A DNA stretch of 64,000 nt from REBR01 sp033721915 (lineage in GTDB: Bacteria; Pseudomonadota; Gammaproteobacteria; Pseudomonadales; Oleiphilaceae). How positions within the stretch are numbered: position 1 is the stretch's first letter; each line of letters begins with the position of its first letter. Under the pieces are notes generated by a model. That model ran no database searches and was not told the DNA's origin. It worked only from the letters and a program-made list of their open reading frames with translations. The stretch lies in NCBI GenBank assembly GCA_033721915.1, contig JAWWAC010000011.1:3388-67387 (forward strand), written 5' to 3'. Shown here piece after piece: positions 25,882-34,895 of the stretch. A program made the translations under genes and the position numbers.

Positions 25882-26234
25882 GACAATCCACTCCCGGCAC
25901 AGCCCTGCAGTAGAGGGGTCTCACCAAAGGACTGGCCATTGCTAGAGGCTTTGTTGAAGTCTTGATCAATCCGGGGGTTTTAGCAATGCCTATCCTGCGT
26001 GTTCAGTGCCTGTCCCAGCCATCCCGTTTGTTGAGTGTTGAGTGCCTGTCCCAGTTGTGTGTGCCGGTAGTGCCTGTCCCCGGACCTCCTTGCAATGCCG
26101 CGCCTGCCCTTGGGGCTCCCGGCATTCTTTGGTGGTTTTTGGGGAGAGGACAGTGTCTGTCCCCCGGCTTTTCTGCGGCTTTTCGCAGTGCCTGTCCTTT
26201 TGGTATCAGTCCTTTTGGTGCCTTTGGTGTCTGG
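25882..26234 (-). repeat. 353-bp intergenic region carrying a GTGCCTGTCCC cluster
   Basis: No gene is visible here. Exact GTGCCTGTC cores start at 26006, 26042, 26070 and 26188, all in one orientation opposite to the 18.9-kb cluster. A variant GTGTCTGTCCC lies at 26153 and a weaker one (ATGCCTATCC) at about 25986. Spacing is 28-83 bp. The flank also repeats short T/G-rich words (CTTTTGGT). The apparent reading frames here are translations of the repeats. Confidence 0.88.
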
Positions 26235-26621
26235 TCACGAGTGCATTCGGTAGCGTCCGGGGCCCATCAGAACCACGGTGACGGCGCTCATGAGGAAAAA
26301 CACCTGCAGCTCGATGGCCCAGCCGCCGTTGGACTTGAGTGCCATCAGCTCGTGGCTGTGGGCGAGAAAAAGCGCGCAGAGCATATTGATGATCACCAGC
26401 GAGGCGGCCAGGCGGGTCTGGTAGCCCACGATCAGCATCAATGGGGCCAGTATCTCGCCGATAAAGACGCCGAAAGCCAGGAAGGCGGGCAGGTTGTGTG
26501 CCACCAGCAGGCGCTCGATAAAGCCCACGCCGTGGATCAGCTTGGAGAGGCCGTGAAAAAGCAGCAGAAAGGCCAGAGTCAGGCGCAGCAGAAGTCGCCC
26601 CAGATCAGGATGGTTCAGCAC
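26235..26621 (-). CDS. DoxX-family membrane protein
   Basis: A 128-residue protein with four predicted membrane helices. The DoxX pattern is visible: GRLLLRLTLAFLLLFHGLSK, FGVFIGEILAPLMLIVGYQT, and LAHSHELMALKSNGGWAIE with the conserved GGxxxE. DoxX proteins are linked with quinone or thiosulfate chemistry and oxidative stress in some organisms; the role here is unknown. The downstream flank is the repeat cluster. Confidence 0.88.
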   Translation of the reverse strand: MLNHPDLGRLLLRLTLAFLLLFHGLSKLIHGVGFIERLLVAHNLPAFLAFGVFIGEILAPLMLIVGYQTRLAASLVIINMLCALFLAHSHELMALKSNGGWAIELQVFFLMSAVTVVLMGPGRYRMHS

Positions 26622-26711
26622 GGTATGGGCCTCCTTGGGCAGGGTGAGTGACGGTTGCCAAGGATAGTCCCTGTCAGCGCTGGCCGCGACTGTCAGCTCA
26701 GAAACAGGCGG

Positions 26712-27380
26712 TCACAGCCCGGCGCGATGGGACAGGTGGAAGCGGATGCGGTGGCGCTGCAACAGTGTCTGCCAGTAATGGCGCATCCACAGCCAGGCGG
26801 CATCACTGGCCTCGTCCACAAAGGGGGCCAAGTTCAGGCCGTAGTAATCCGGGCTGCCAGCGATCTGGCGCACGGTAATCAGTATGGATTGATCCAGCTC
26901 ATTGGCGAAGGGCTCGCCAATCAGGTGGTGGACCACCAGGTTGGCCTGTGTGGCTTCGATTTCCACCAGGTTGGAGTTGCGCATGCTGCGGTTGTTCTCG
27001 CACATCTCTTCCATCAGCCGGTGACACTGATAGGCCTTGATCAGCAGAGCGTTGAGCCCGTCAAAACGGGCCAGCAGCACGGAGGGGGTAGTGAAATAGC
27101 CCATGGCCGCGTCCACAAAGGGCTGGAACAGGCGGCCCACATTGGCCTCCCTGGCGCAGACGGCCACACACTCAATAATCCGCGGCGCCATTTCAATGTA
27201 TTCCACCGCAAACTGCACCAGGTCCCGGGCCGGCTCCTCCCCATCCAGGCACACCAGCAGGTGCATGGCAGGGAGTTTCTCCGTCATTTCCCGGTGAAAC
27301 TGCCCGCCCTCCCGCTCTTTCTGGCAGGCCTGACGCACCAGGGATAACACCGCCTCGGGTGATAGGGACGCAGCTTTCAT
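26712..27380 (-). CDS. conserved-looking protein of unknown function
   Basis: I do not recognise this gene. It encodes 222 residues, soluble and helical, without signal peptide or membrane segment. Features that may be functional are several His/Cys clusters (IIECVAVCARE, AYQCHRLMEEMCE, NLVVHHLIGEPF) and an aromatic C-terminal segment (WLWMRHYWQTLLQRHRI). Codon use resembles the neighbours, and the frame is uninterrupted. It lies between DoxX and MATE genes on the same strand but with gaps of 90 and 169 bp. Confidence 0.7.
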   Translation of the reverse strand: MKAASLSPEAVLSLVRQACQKEREGGQFHREMTEKLPAMHLLVCLDGEEPARDLVQFAVEYIEMAPRIIECVAVCAREANVGRLFQPFVDAAMGYFTTPSVLLARFDGLNALLIKAYQCHRLMEEMCENNRSMRNSNLVEIEATQANLVVHHLIGEPFANELDQSILITVRQIAGSPDYYGLNLAPFVDEASDAAWLWMRHYWQTLLQRHRIRFHLSHRAGL

Positions 27381-27549
27381 GGACCTGACTACTTTGCTGG
27401 AGAGTCAACAATGCAGTGCGCCCGGAGCCACCGAACGGGTCCTGTCGGAGACAGGCCGAAACGGCGATGCAGGAAGCACGGCGACTTTCTGGAGTGTAGT
27501 CCAGTTTGCCCCACTCGCCTGTAAACCGGATTGAATTTGTCCGGCCATG

Positions 27550-28887
27550 CTAAAAAAGCCCGCCATGGCGCTGCCAGTAGCGGTATAGCCCGGCCATGGC
27601 CAGACCCCGTGTGGCCAGGAAGCTCATAAAGGCCAGCCACAGCCCCTGGTTGCCCCAGCCCTGTGTCAGCCACCACACCGGCAGAAACACCCCCAGCACC
27701 GAGAGCGCCATGGTGTTCTGCATGGCCCGGGTGCGGGTGGCGCCGATAAAGATGCCGTCAAAGGCATAACCCCACACGGCGATCAGCGGCATCAGCCAGA
27801 TCCAGGGCAGGTACTGTATGGCTGTTGCGCGCACCGGCTCAATGCTGGTCAGCCCCTGTATCAGCCAGTGGCCACCGAGAATAAAGGCCAGTGTGAACAG
27901 GGCGGCACCGATCAGTGACCACTTCAGTGTGGCCATGGCCGTCTGATCCAGCGCCTGCCGATCACGACGACCCCGCGCTTCACCCACCAGCGCTTCCGCG
28001 GCATGGGCAAAACCGTCCAGTCCGTTGGAGATAATCAGCAGAAACGTCAGCAGCACCGCATTGGCCGCCACGATGGTCTCGCCGGCCCGTGCCCCCTGGG
28101 CGGTAAAAAAGGCAAAGGTAAACAGCAACAGCAGTGTGCGCACCAGGATAAAGCGGTTCACGGACAGAATGGCCCGGTAGTCCTGCCAGGTGCCCAGCAG
28201 CCATCGAGGCTGTGGCAGAACCCCCGGCAGTCGGCGCCAGACCAGCCACAGGGCCAGTCCACAGCCGCTGTACTCGGCCATCACCGTGGCCATGGCCACG
28301 CCACGGCTGTGCCAGCCGAAGACCGTCACAAACAGCACATCCAGAACGATATTCAGGCTGTTGGCCAGTACCAGTATCAGCAGAGGGCCCCTGGGGTGCT
28401 GGGTGCCAATGAGCCAGCCGATCAGCGTGTACTGCACCAGCACCGCCGGCGCGCTCCAGATGCGGATGGCGGCGTACTCCGCCGCCAGCACGGTGACCGC
28501 CGGGTCGGCCTTCATCAGGCGCAGTCCCGTGGCTATCAGTGGCTGCTGCAGCGCCACCAGCCCCGCTGCCAGCAACAGGGATATCAGCACGGAGCGCAGC
28601 AGCAGTGCCACCAGCTCGTCGGGCCGCTGACGGCCATAGGCCTGTGCGGCCAGGCCCGTGGTGCCCATGCGAAGAAACCCGAAAGCCCAGAACAGCACCG
28701 TGAACAGATTGGCCCCCACCGCCACGGCGGCCAGATAGCGGGAGTCGTCCAGGTGCCCCAGCACGGCGGTGTCCGCCAGGCCCAGCAATGGCACCGTGAT
28801 CTGTGTCAGCATCAGTGGCCAGGCCAGTGCCCACAGGCGGCGGTCCAGGGCCCCCACGGCCACACGCTGTCTGGAAAAAACCGCCAT
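27550..28887 (-). CDS. dinF: MATE-family efflux transporter, DinF-like
   Basis: A 445-residue protein with about twelve membrane helices in two MATE repeats. The first includes WALAWPLMLTQITVPLLGLAD followed by TAVLGHL, characteristic of the DinF branch; the second includes NGLDGFAHAAEALVGEA. It would export cationic drugs or metabolites using Na+ or H+. The symbol reflects the subfamily, not proven SOS control; I see no clear LexA box in the leader. Confidence 0.9.
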   Translation of the reverse strand: MAVFSRQRVAVGALDRRLWALAWPLMLTQITVPLLGLADTAVLGHLDDSRYLAAVAVGANLFTVLFWAFGFLRMGTTGLAAQAYGRQRPDELVALLLRSVLISLLLAAGLVALQQPLIATGLRLMKADPAVTVLAAEYAAIRIWSAPAVLVQYTLIGWLIGTQHPRGPLLILVLANSLNIVLDVLFVTVFGWHSRGVAMATVMAEYSGCGLALWLVWRRLPGVLPQPRWLLGTWQDYRAILSVNRFILVRTLLLLFTFAFFTAQGARAGETIVAANAVLLTFLLIISNGLDGFAHAAEALVGEARGRRDRQALDQTAMATLKWSLIGAALFTLAFILGGHWLIQGLTSIEPVRATAIQYLPWIWLMPLIAVWGYAFDGIFIGATRTRAMQNTMALSVLGVFLPVWWLTQGWGNQGLWLAFMSFLATRGLAMAGLYRYWQRHGGLF

Positions 28888-28979
28888 GATGGTTACCGAA
28901 AAAGAAGGGGTGGACTCTTGTTAATGGAAGAAAACTGCCTAGAATTTGGCCTGCTTTGGGGAAAAGTTTCAACAATGTT

Positions 28980-29009
28980 TTGAGTCTGGGCCCCCTGACG
29001 CACTATAAT
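28980..29009 (+). promoter_or_regulatory. sigma-70-type promoter of the cytochrome oxidase operon
   Basis: TTGAGT (28980-28985), an 18-bp spacer and a perfect TATAAT (29004-29009) lie 119 bp before the coxB ATG. The leader is about 110 nt and AT-rich near the end. Confidence 0.65.
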
Positions 29010-29127
29010 TGCGTCCTGCTTAAGTTCGGATCCTTTCTGTCACCAGTGTCAGTGCCCGGTGTGAGGCGCTTTCCGGGAAAGAATCGAAACCTTGCTGAAT
29101 ATTAAATATTGTCTGTGGAGACACGGT

Positions 29128-29925
29128 ATGAGTGTGCAGGCCTTGCGTACCGGTGCCCTTGCGGTAGCTGGTCTCGCCCCGGCGAGTGCCATTGCGGAAT
29201 CGGACTCGAATTGGGGAGTCAACCTTCCCTACGGTGTAACACCAGTCAGTCAGAATATCTACGACATCCATATGGTGGTGTTCTGGATTTCTGTGGCCAT
29301 TGGTGTGGGTGTTTTTCTGGCCATGTTCTGGTCCATCTTTGCCTATCGGAAGTCCAAGGGCGCCAAGCCGGCCCATTTCCACGAGAACACCACCGTGGAG
29401 CTGATCTGGACCGTGGTGCCACTGCTGATCCTGATTGGCATGGCCGTACCTGCCACCAGCTCCCTGGTGGACATGTACGACACCAGCGAAGCCGAGCTGG
29501 ACATCAAGGTCACCGGTTATCAGTGGCGCTGGCACTATGAGTACCTGGACGAAGGGGTTGAGTTTTTCAGCAATCCCACCACGCCCAGCGCTCAACAGCG
29601 TGGTGAATCACCCAAGATGGCCACTTATAATCTGGAAGTGGACAATCAGCTGGTGCTGCCTGCCAACCGCAAGGTGCGCTTCCTGATTACTTCCAATGAC
29701 GTGATCCACAACTGGTGGGTCAATGACTTTGCAGTCAAACAGGATGCAATTCCCGGTTTCGTCAACGAAGCCTGGGCGATCGTGAAGGAGCCCGGTACTT
29801 ACCGCGGCCTCTGTGCCGAACTCTGCGGACAGGGCCACGCCTTCATGCCGATCGTCGTTGAAGTGCTGCCGGAAGAGGAATACGACGCATGGATCGCCGA
29901 ACAGGTGGCCAACAAAGGTTCGTAA
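29128..29925 (+). CDS. coxB: cytochrome c oxidase subunit II
   Basis: Electron-entry subunit of the aa3-type oxidase, 265 residues. Signal-peptide-like N-terminus and two membrane helices (about 50-75 and 95-115) precede the periplasmic cupredoxin domain. The CuA ligands are all visible: the His of DVIHNWW, and C-x3-C-x3-H-x2-M in CAELCGQGHAFM. QWRWHYEYLD is the aromatic entry patch. The ATG at 29128 has a GGAGA site; an upstream TTG at 29092 is rejected. It starts the oxidase cluster. Confidence 0.96.
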   Translation: MSVQALRTGALAVAGLAPASAIAESDSNWGVNLPYGVTPVSQNIYDIHMVVFWISVAIGVGVFLAMFWSIFAYRKSKGAKPAHFHENTTVELIWTVVPLLILIGMAVPATSSLVDMYDTSEAELDIKVTGYQWRWHYEYLDEGVEFFSNPTTPSAQQRGESPKMATYNLEVDNQLVLPANRKVRFLITSNDVIHNWWVNDFAVKQDAIPGFVNEAWAIVKEPGTYRGLCAELCGQGHAFMPIVVEVLPEEEYDAWIAEQVANKGS

Positions 29926-30059
29926 TGGAAGCGGCCTTGAGCACAAACGCCTGTGGCAATGACACCGATGACGGCGTCAGTTCGCAGGGTGTCCAGGATT
30001 TCAAAGAAACCATGGGTCGCAAGACCGAGAACGGGTTTACCTACGGGGGTTCAAGATGA
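29925..30059 (+). CDS. possible 44-residue coupled small protein between coxB and ctaD
   Basis: An uninterrupted frame runs from an ATG that shares its first base with the coxB stop (TAATG) to a TGA that overlaps the ctaD ATG (ATGA). Its product is hydrophilic, beginning MEAALSTNACGNDTDDGVSS and ending ENGFTYGGSR. I do not recognise it and it has no membrane segment. The double coupling junction is the main argument for a real gene; an AGG precedes the ATG weakly. The alternative is a chance open leader. See findings. Confidence 0.45.
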   Translation: MEAALSTNACGNDTDDGVSSQGVQDFKETMGRKTENGFTYGGSR

Positions 30060-31642
30060 GCACTGTCGCTGACGCCCATACCGATGATCATGCAGGTCAC
30101 GGTCCAGCCAAGGGCATTACACGTTGGCTGTATACCACCAACCACAAAGATATCGGGGCCATGTACCTGATATTCAGTTTCACCATGTTCCTCCTCGGGG
30201 GCGCCATGGCCATGGTGATCCGTGCCGAGCTGTTTCAGCCGGGCATGCAGATGGTGGAACCGGCTTTCTTCAACCAGATGACCACCATGCACGGCTTGGT
30301 GATGGTCTTCGGTGCCGTTATGCCGGCCTTCGTGGGCCTGGCCAACTACATGATTCCGCTGATGATTGGTGCGCCGGACATGGCGCTGCCACGGATGAAC
30401 AACTGGAGCTTCTGGCTGCTGCCGGCGGCCTTTACCCTGTTGGTCTCCACCCTGTTCATGCCCGGTGGCGCCCCCAACTTCGGCTGGACTTTCTACGCAC
30501 CGCTGTCCACCAGTTACGGCCCCCCAAGCACCACCTTCTTTATCTTTGCCGTGCACATCATGGGTATCTCCTCGATTATGGGGGCCATTAACGTCATTGC
30601 CACCATCATCAACCTGCGTGCCCCTGGCATGACACTGATGAAGATGCCCCTGTTCGTGTGGACCTGGCTGATTACCGCTTTCCTGCTGATCGCCGTTATG
30701 CCGGTACTGGCGGGCGTGGTGACCATGATGCTGATGGATATCCACTTCGGCACCAGCTTCTTCGAGGCCGCTGGTGGCGGTGACCCGGTTCTGTTCCAGC
30801 ACCTGTTCTGGTTCTTCGGTCACCCCGAGGTGTACATCATGATTCTGCCGGCCTTCGGCATTGTCTCCGCCATTATTCCGGCCTTCTCCCGCAAGCGCCT
30901 GTTTGGCTACACCTCCATGGTCTACGCCACCGGCGCCATCGCCGTGTTGTCCTTCTTTGTCTGGGCGCACCACATGTTTGTGGTGGGGCTGCCGCTGCAG
31001 GCGGAGCTGTTCTTCATGTACGCCACCATGATCATCGCGGTACCCACCGGCGTGAAGATCTTCAATTGGATCAGCACCATGTTCCGTGGCTCTCTGACCT
31101 TCGAAACGCCCATGCTGTTCGCCACCTCCTTTGTCATCCTGTTCACCGTGGGTGGTCTGTCAGGGGTCATGCTGGCCATCGCGCCGGCGGACTTCCAGTA
31201 CCATGACACCTACTTTGTCGTGGCTCACTTCCACTACGTGCTGGTACCGGGCGCCATCTTTGGTATCTTTGCCGCCGTGTACTACTGGCTGCCCAAGTGG
31301 ACTGGCCACATGTACAACGAAGCGTTGGGCAAGACCCACTTCTGGATGTCCTTTATCGGCATGAACCTGGCTTTCTTCCCCATGCACTTTGTGGGTCTGG
31401 CGGGCATGCCACGGCGTTATGCGGATTATCCGCTGCAGTTCGCCAACTTCAACATGATCTCCAGCATTGGTGCCTTCATGTTCGGTGCCACACAGCTGCT
31501 GCTGCTGTACATCATCATCAAGACCATCCGTGGCGGCAAGAAAGCCCCGGCCAAGCCCTGGGATGGTGCGGAAGGACTGGAGTGGGATCTGCCCTCGCCA
31601 CTGCCCTACCACACCTTTGCCAAGCCACCCAAGGTGGACTGA
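30056..31642 (+). CDS. ctaD: cytochrome c oxidase subunit I
   Basis: Catalytic haem a/a3-CuB subunit, 528 residues with twelve membrane helices. Ligand motifs are present: MHGLVMVFG (low-spin haem His), FFGHPEVYIMILPAFG (CuB His and cross-linked Tyr), WAHHMFVVG (two CuB His) and VVAHFHYVLV (haem a3 and a His). This is an A-type haem-copper oxidase that reduces O2 to water and pumps protons. A GGGGGT site precedes the ATG. Confidence 0.98.
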   Translation: MSTVADAHTDDHAGHGPAKGITRWLYTTNHKDIGAMYLIFSFTMFLLGGAMAMVIRAELFQPGMQMVEPAFFNQMTTMHGLVMVFGAVMPAFVGLANYMIPLMIGAPDMALPRMNNWSFWLLPAAFTLLVSTLFMPGGAPNFGWTFYAPLSTSYGPPSTTFFIFAVHIMGISSIMGAINVIATIINLRAPGMTLMKMPLFVWTWLITAFLLIAVMPVLAGVVTMMLMDIHFGTSFFEAAGGGDPVLFQHLFWFFGHPEVYIMILPAFGIVSAIIPAFSRKRLFGYTSMVYATGAIAVLSFFVWAHHMFVVGLPLQAELFFMYATMIIAVPTGVKIFNWISTMFRGSLTFETPMLFATSFVILFTVGGLSGVMLAIAPADFQYHDTYFVVAHFHYVLVPGAIFGIFAAVYYWLPKWTGHMYNEALGKTHFWMSFIGMNLAFFPMHFVGLAGMPRRYADYPLQFANFNMISSIGAFMFGATQLLLLYIIIKTIRGGKKAPAKPWDGAEGLEWDLPSPLPYHTFAKPPKVD

Positions 31643-31705
31643 GGCCGGAAGTGTGGAGTGCGGCGGGGCCAACAGGGCCCCGCCCTGGGATTGAGAGAGG
31701 TTGCC

Positions 31706-32299
31706 ATGAATGAAACACAGCCGAAATCCAACAAACGTGTACTGGGCTGGTCGGTACTGGCCGTGGTGGGCATGTTTGCTTTCGGTTTTGCCCTGGTGCC
31801 ACTCTACGATGTGATGTGCGAGGCGCTGGGTATCAACGGCAAAACCGGCAGCCAGTACACAGTGGAAGCGCCGGATGAGATGCGGGTGGATACCTCCCGA
31901 ACCGTTCGGGTGCAGTTCACTGCCCAGAAGGGCCCGGATATGCCCTGGGAATTCAGTGCCGACCAGCGCAGTGTGGAGGTACACCCAGGCGAAATGACTT
32001 TTGTGGAGTTTGTGGCTCATAATCCCACGGACCAGGTGATGACGGCCCAGGCCATACCCAGCCTGTCACCCTCAAAGGGGGCCAATTATTTCCACAAGAC
32101 GGAATGTTTCTGCTTTCAGGAACAGAAGCTGGAGCCGGGTGAAACGGTACGGATGCCACTGGTGTTCTTTGTGGACGACCAGGCACCCAAGTCCCTTCAC
32201 CGGGTGACGCTCAACTACACCATCTACGAACAGTCCCGCAGCGAGTCCGTCGCTCCGGTGGCGGAAAAAGTAGACTCAAAAACAACGGATAGAGGTTAA
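31706..32299 (+). CDS. ctaG: cytochrome c oxidase assembly protein CtaG/Cox11
   Basis: Copper chaperone delivering CuB to subunit I. The 197-residue protein has one N-terminal membrane helix (about 13-33) and a periplasmic immunoglobulin-like domain with the copper-binding CFCF motif in KTECFCFQEQ. GAGAGG precedes the ATG at 31706. Gene order ctaD-ctaG-coxC is standard in proteobacterial aa3 operons. Confidence 0.95.
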   Translation: MNETQPKSNKRVLGWSVLAVVGMFAFGFALVPLYDVMCEALGINGKTGSQYTVEAPDEMRVDTSRTVRVQFTAQKGPDMPWEFSADQRSVEVHPGEMTFVEFVAHNPTDQVMTAQAIPSLSPSKGANYFHKTECFCFQEQKLEPGETVRMPLVFFVDDQAPKSLHRVTLNYTIYEQSRSESVAPVAEKVDSKTTDRG

Positions 32300-32313
32300 C
32301 GACCGGAGGCGGC

Positions 32314-33201
32314 ATGTCGACTGACCAGTCTTACTACGTACCAGATCAAAGCAAGTGGCCGATTATCGGCAGCGTCGGGATGTTCCTGATGCTGGGTGGA
32401 TTGGCCGCAGTGATGGTCAACAATGCCGAGAGCAACCCCACAACCACGGCCTGGGTGGCGTTTACACTTGGCACCCTGACCATGATCTACATGATTTCCG
32501 GCTGGTTGCGTGACGTAATCAAAGAAAGCCATGCGGGTCTCTATGATGACCAGATGGATCGCTCGTTCCGTCAGGGCATGGGCTGGTTTATCTTCTCGGA
32601 AGTGGCTTTCTTCCTGGCCCTTTTTGGCGCTCTCTTCTATGTACGCTTTTTCGCCGTCCCCTGGCTGGGTGGTGAAGGTGCCAAAGGTTCCGCCAACATG
32701 CTCTGGGAGGGCTTCCAGGCCCAGTGGCCCTTGATCAACATGCCGGACCCCAGCAACTACCGGGTCCCTACCGAAGTCTTTGGCCCATGGGGGCTTGCAC
32801 TGATCAACACGGCTCTTCTGGTGACGTCGTCCATTACCCTGACGTTCTCTCACCACGCCCTGAAAAAGAACCACCGCAAGCCCACCATCCTGTGGATGGC
32901 GGCCACCATTGTTCTGGGTCTGATATTCCTGTTTGTTCAGGGTTACGAGTACTACGAGGCCTATGCTCACATCAATCTGACACTGGAGTCGGGCATCTTC
33001 GGCAGCCTGTTCTTCCTGATGACCGGTTTCCACGGTCTGCACGTGGTGCTGGGTACCACCATTCTGATCGTGCTGCTGGTGCGGCTGATGAAGGGGCACT
33101 TTACCGCGGAAAACCATTTTGGTTATGAAGCCGGTGCCTGGTACTGGCACTTTGTGGACGTGGTCTGGATTGGTCTCTTTGTCTGTGTCTATGTACTCTG
33201 A
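32314..33201 (+). CDS. coxC: cytochrome c oxidase subunit III
   Basis: A 295-residue polytopic subunit that stabilises subunit I and proton uptake. Family features seen are FIFSEVAFFLALFGALFY, the internal FTFSHHALKK region and the C-terminal HGLHVVLGT, YEAGAWYWHFVDVVWIGLF blocks. Seven membrane helices are predicted. It ends the first oxidase transcription unit, before a hairpin at 33224. Confidence 0.97.
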   Translation: MSTDQSYYVPDQSKWPIIGSVGMFLMLGGLAAVMVNNAESNPTTTAWVAFTLGTLTMIYMISGWLRDVIKESHAGLYDDQMDRSFRQGMGWFIFSEVAFFLALFGALFYVRFFAVPWLGGEGAKGSANMLWEGFQAQWPLINMPDPSNYRVPTEVFGPWGLALINTALLVTSSITLTFSHHALKKNHRKPTILWMAATIVLGLIFLFVQGYEYYEAYAHINLTLESGIFGSLFFLMTGFHGLHVVLGTTILIVLLVRLMKGHFTAENHFGYEAGAWYWHFVDVVWIGLFVCVYVL

Positions 33202-33223
33202 TCACAGACCCTGAAAAGAAACA

Positions 33224-33248
33224 GAGGGGTTGGTTTTACCAGCCCCTT
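33224..33248 (+). terminator. hairpin after coxC, probable terminator
   Basis: AGGGGTTGGT and ACCAGCCCCTT pair with one G-T wobble around a TT-rich loop, followed by only three Ts. It is a plausible weak terminator between coxC and the convergent small membrane gene. Confidence 0.5.
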
Positions 33249-33253
33249 TGCGT

Positions 33254-33466
33254 TCACTGAGCCAGAGGAATCGTATTCAGCTCCAGTTGCCCGGTCATCA
33301 ACCCCACCACGATCAGCACCCCCAGAATCACGGACAAGCCCACCCGCACGATCAGACTGTTGACTACCCGCAACTTTGACCCGTCATCCTTCATCAGGAA
33401 GAAAAAACCACTGAACAGGCTGATGATGATACCCAGCAGCACAACCACGATAAGAAACTTCAGCAT
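33254..33466 (-). CDS. twin-transmembrane small protein (DUF2909-like)
   Basis: A 70-residue protein that begins MLKFLIVVVLLGIIISLFSG, with two membrane helices separated by a short KDDGSKLRVVNSL loop. This matches the small DUF2909 family often found inside cytochrome oxidase clusters. It is on the opposite strand from the oxidase genes and divergent from SURF1 (47 bp between starts). The ATG at 33466 is the family start; longer upstream frames are not plausible. Confidence 0.85.
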   Translation of the reverse strand: MLKFLIVVVLLGIIISLFSGFFFLMKDDGSKLRVVNSLIVRVGLSVILGVLIVVGLMTGQLELNTIPLAQ

Positions 33467-33513
33467 AGGAAGACTCTCTTGAAATCCAGTAAATCGGTAC
33501 ACTATAACAGAGC

Positions 33514-34263
33514 ATGACCCAACCGAGCAGATCATCCCAATGGCAATGGCGTCCTGACTGGCGCATCTGGACACTAACTGTTTTGTTGCTACCCGTTTTG
33601 CTGTCACTGGGCTTCTGGCAGCTGGACAGGGCACAGCAGAAAGCCGAGGAACAGGCCCGCTGGGAGAGCACCGAAAGCGACATCTGGCCACCCACCGACC
33701 CGGCCCCGGGCCAGCCGTTCACAGTGGCCGGCCACTACGACGCCCACTACCAGTGGCTGCTGGATAACCGCACCCGGGACGGACAGCGCGGCTATGAGCT
33801 TTACCAGCTGTTCCGGCCACTGGCCGGGGAGCCACTGGTGGTCAATCGTGGCTGGCTGGCCGCACCACGCAGCCGCCAGCAACTGCCCAGTGTGTCGACC
33901 CCGGAGGGTCCTGTGGTGCTGGAAACCCGGCTGGCGCAATGGCCACAACCCCCCATGGTGGGTGAGAGTGACCCGGCGGACGCGACAGGCTGGCCACGAC
34001 GGGTACAGTCACTGGATCAGTCCGATGTGCTGGAAGTCCTGGACGCCGTGTCTCCTTATACGGTGCGCCTGGCCAATGCGGACCAGCCGGGTGCGCTCAG
34101 AGTGGACTGGCAGCCGGATACCATGGGCGTTGCCACCCACAAGGGCTACGCCCTGCAATGGTTTTCACTGGCGGTCGTACTACTGACACTGACCATCGCC
34201 AGCAGTTTCCGTAAAAATACCGATGAGCCCCATCAAGACACAGAGGAATCACAGCGCCAATGA
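33514..34263 (+). CDS. SURF1-family cytochrome oxidase assembly protein
   Basis: A 249-residue protein with N- and C-terminal membrane helices flanking a periplasmic domain, the Shy1/SURF1 topology. Typical blocks are LLSLGFWQLDRAQQK, FTVAGHYDAHYQWLLDNRT, VVNRGWLAAP and HKGYALQWFSLAVVLL. SURF1 helps insert haem a into subunit I. It starts the second, assembly part of the oxidase cluster and overlaps the next gene by four bases. Confidence 0.93.
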   Translation: MTQPSRSSQWQWRPDWRIWTLTVLLLPVLLSLGFWQLDRAQQKAEEQARWESTESDIWPPTDPAPGQPFTVAGHYDAHYQWLLDNRTRDGQRGYELYQLFRPLAGEPLVVNRGWLAAPRSRQQLPSVSTPEGPVVLETRLAQWPQPPMVGESDPADATGWPRRVQSLDQSDVLEVLDAVSPYTVRLANADQPGALRVDWQPDTMGVATHKGYALQWFSLAVVLLTLTIASSFRKNTDEPHQDTEESQRQ

Positions 34264-34871
34264 CGAATCCATCGCAACACAACCAACACGATCCGGCTGC
34301 CGTGCGACGCGGACAACTCAAGGCATTGGCCCTGTTTGCCATCGCCATTGTTCCGGTGCTTGTCGCCTCTCTGATGTATTTCACCGGTTGGGGCGTGCCC
34401 GAAGGCACCTCCAACAAGGGAGATCTGGTGCCTCAGGGCACACTGGCCTCGGATCTGGGTCTGGTCACCAGCGAGGGTGAGTCCCTCGATACGCTCTTTA
34501 TTGATGAAAACGAAGACGCCACCTGGTGGCTGCTGGTGGTGGCGGATGAGTGCAACCAGGCCTGTGAGGAGATGGTGTTTCTTACCCGTCAGGTGCACAT
34601 CTCCCTCAACCGCCAGTCCAACCGGCTGCAGCGGGCTTTCTATGCCAGCAATGCCGAGGAAGTGGACCTGTCAGAGCATCCCCGCCTGAGCCTGTGGAAG
34701 AAGGCCAACGGCACGGTGTCACTGCCAGAGGGGCAGACACCCGCGGATGGACCCTATGCCTACATTATCGATCCCATCGGTAATCTGGTGATGCGCTATG
34801 ACAGCTCACACAAGGGGCGTGACATGCTGGATGATCTGAAACACCTGTTCAAAGTCTCTCCACTGGGTTAA
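34260..34871 (+). CDS. Sco-like thioredoxin-fold protein of the oxidase assembly cluster
   Basis: A 203-residue protein with one N-terminal membrane helix and a periplasmic domain. It keeps a C-x3-C pair in ADECNQACEEMVFL, as in Sco proteins. The usual copper-binding His region is replaced by DGPYAYIIDPIGNLVMRY with no His, so copper transfer by the Sco mechanism is doubtful; disulfide chemistry is possible. Homologues of this type sit between SURF1 and ctaA in pseudomonads. Start overlaps the SURF1 stop (ATGA). Confidence 0.8.
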   Translation: MTNPSQHNQHDPAAVRRGQLKALALFAIAIVPVLVASLMYFTGWGVPEGTSNKGDLVPQGTLASDLGLVTSEGESLDTLFIDENEDATWWLLVVADECNQACEEMVFLTRQVHISLNRQSNRLQRAFYASNAEEVDLSEHPRLSLWKKANGTVSLPEGQTPADGPYAYIIDPIGNLVMRYDSSHKGRDMLDDLKHLFKVSPLG

Positions 34872-34895
34872 CTCCACCATTGCGGGTAATCAGCC

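Noticed and set aside
30041..30973. 310-codon minus-strand frame opposite ctaD
   Set aside because: His/Gly/Gln-rich shadow of subunit I.
34260..34871. Second functional Sco copper chaperone
   Set aside because: The His ligand is missing, so only a Sco-like fold is called.
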